DNA of 6,485 nt, taken from an uncultured Bacteroidales bacterium (lineage in GTDB: Bacteria > Bacteroidota > Bacteroidia > Bacteroidales > Paludibacteraceae). Positions 5,956-6,485 of the stretch are shown here, one piece after another. The stretch's first letter is position 1; the number at the start of each line of letters is the position of its first letter. The notes below the pieces were generated by a model. That model made no database searches. It was not told the origin of the DNA and worked only from the letters and a program-made list of their open reading frames with translations. The position numbers were made by a program, and so were the translations under genes. The DNA lies in assembly GCA_945949375.1 (NCBI GenBank), contig CAMFEN010000061.1:1-6485 (forward strand), read 5' to 3'.

Positions 5956-6084
5956 GGATAAAAGACTTATTACCTTCGTCTGTAAGTTATCAGAGTTGAT
6001 TCTATTTTGTCTTTCATCCTTAGTCCAATAAACTATTTAGTCTTTCATCCTGTGTCCTTCATCCTTCATCTTCATCCTTCATCC
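5949..6084. repeat. Inverted and tandem TTCATCC/AAGGAT repeats between adk and obgE
   Basis: The end of adk (5949-5966) is an inverted copy, with two mismatches, of 6009-6026. A second direct copy of that right arm begins at 6040, a 31-bp spacing (GTCTTTCATCCT in both). The stretch 6058-6084 is then a 7/6-bp tandem repeat (TTCATCC, TTCATC, TTCATCC, TTCATCC) that ends 5 nt before the obgE start. No gene lies in the gap, and no convincing promoter is seen in it. Confidence 0.75.
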
Positions 6085-6089
6085 AAATC

Positions 6090-6485
6090 ATGCCTTCTTC
6101 CAACTTCATAGACTACGTAAAGATTTACTGCCGTTCGGGGAAGGGCGGCGCCGGTAGCATGCACTTCCATCGCGCCAAGTACCTGCCTAAGGGCGGCCCT
6201 GACGGTGGCGATGGCGGCAAGGGCGGTAGCATTATCCTGAAAGGTAATCGAAACCTCTGGACGCTGCTCCACCTGAAGTACCAAAAGCATATCATGGCGA
6301 CCGACGGCGGCAAGGGCGGCGACAGCCGCTCCTTCGGCAAAGACGGCGAAGACCGCATCATCGAAGTGCCCTGCGGCACCGTGGTCTATGACGGCGACAC
6401 GGGCGAGTTCATCTGCGAGGTGCGCGAGCATAACGAGCGCGTGGTGCTGCTCAAAGGCGGAAGAGGCGGGTTAGGCAACTGGCAT
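6090..6485 (+). CDS. obgE: Obg family GTPase, N-terminal part (cut by window edge)
   Basis: From ATG 6090 the frame stays open for 132 codons to the window end. The product begins MPSSNFIDYVKIYCRSGKGG and has the glycine-rich Obg fold: SGKGGAGSMHFHRAKYLPKG (16-35), the PDGGDGGKGGS repeat (37-47), a TDGGKGGDSRSFGKDGED stretch (71-88), VPCGTVVYD (93-101) and GGRGGLGNWH at the edge (123-132). Obg proteins are ribosome-associated GTPases that take part in large-subunit assembly and in growth and stress control; the GTPase domain follows the Obg domain and lies outside the window, as does any C-terminal extension. The start agrees with family alignments, which begin a few residues before the F-x-D-x-V strand. 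It lies 134 nt after adk in the same direction, with heptamer repeats filling the gap right up to the start. Confidence 0.95.
   Translation, partial: MPSSNFIDYVKIYCRSGKGGAGSMHFHRAKYLPKGGPDGGDGGKGGSIILKGNRNLWTLLHLKYQKHIMATDGGKGGDSRSFGKDGEDRIIEVPCGTVVYDGDTGEFICEVREHNERVVLLKGGRGGLGNWH

Overview
The window looks like chromosomal DNA of a Bacteroidota member, most likely order Bacteroidales. Three things suggest this. The promoters fit the Bacteroidota pattern (TTG-like -33 box, about 20 bp, then TAnnTTTG at -7). Genes start without clear Shine-Dalgarno sequences. The gene content and neighbour pairs (tgt next to an LptF/LptG permease, adk followed by obg, a small HsdR_N-domain protein beside phoH) are familiar from this group. 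I cannot name the genus. All recognised genes are conserved housekeeping or core accessory genes; there is no prophage, transposase, CRISPR array or RNA gene that I can see.

Layout, left to right. On the minus strand: the N-terminus of a PhoH-family ATPase (1-173, cut by the window edge), overlapped by 16 nt by an HsdR_N-type PD-(D/E)xK nuclease-fold protein (158-751), with a promoter at 774-805. A 274-nt gap holds that promoter, AATTGTCA-type repeats and a strong hairpin terminator (898-928). Then, still on the minus strand and read right to left: a rhomboid protease (3919-4686), panD (3510-3854), tgt (2225-3352) and an LptF/LptG permease (1026-2117). A 317-nt divergent region (4687-5003) separates the rhomboid gene from the plus-strand genes HU (5004-5267), adk (5380-5955) and the 5' part of obgE (6090 to the end).

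Together the genes cover nucleoid structure (HU), nucleotide balance (adk), ribosome assembly GTPase (obgE), tRNA queuosine modification (tgt), lipopolysaccharide export (LptF/G), pantothenate synthesis (panD) and membrane proteolysis (rhomboid). This is mostly a chain of independent short transcription units, not one pathway.

The least ordinary feature is the repeat content. Nearly every intergenic gap carries a different short word (7-9 bp) repeated in tandem, usually with an inverted copy set nearby. One such mirrored array, with 16-bp and 17-bp units, appears to sit inside the coding region of the HsdR_N protein and adds about 59 residues while keeping the frame open. The tgt product also lacks the three zinc-binding cysteines of classical bacterial TGT.
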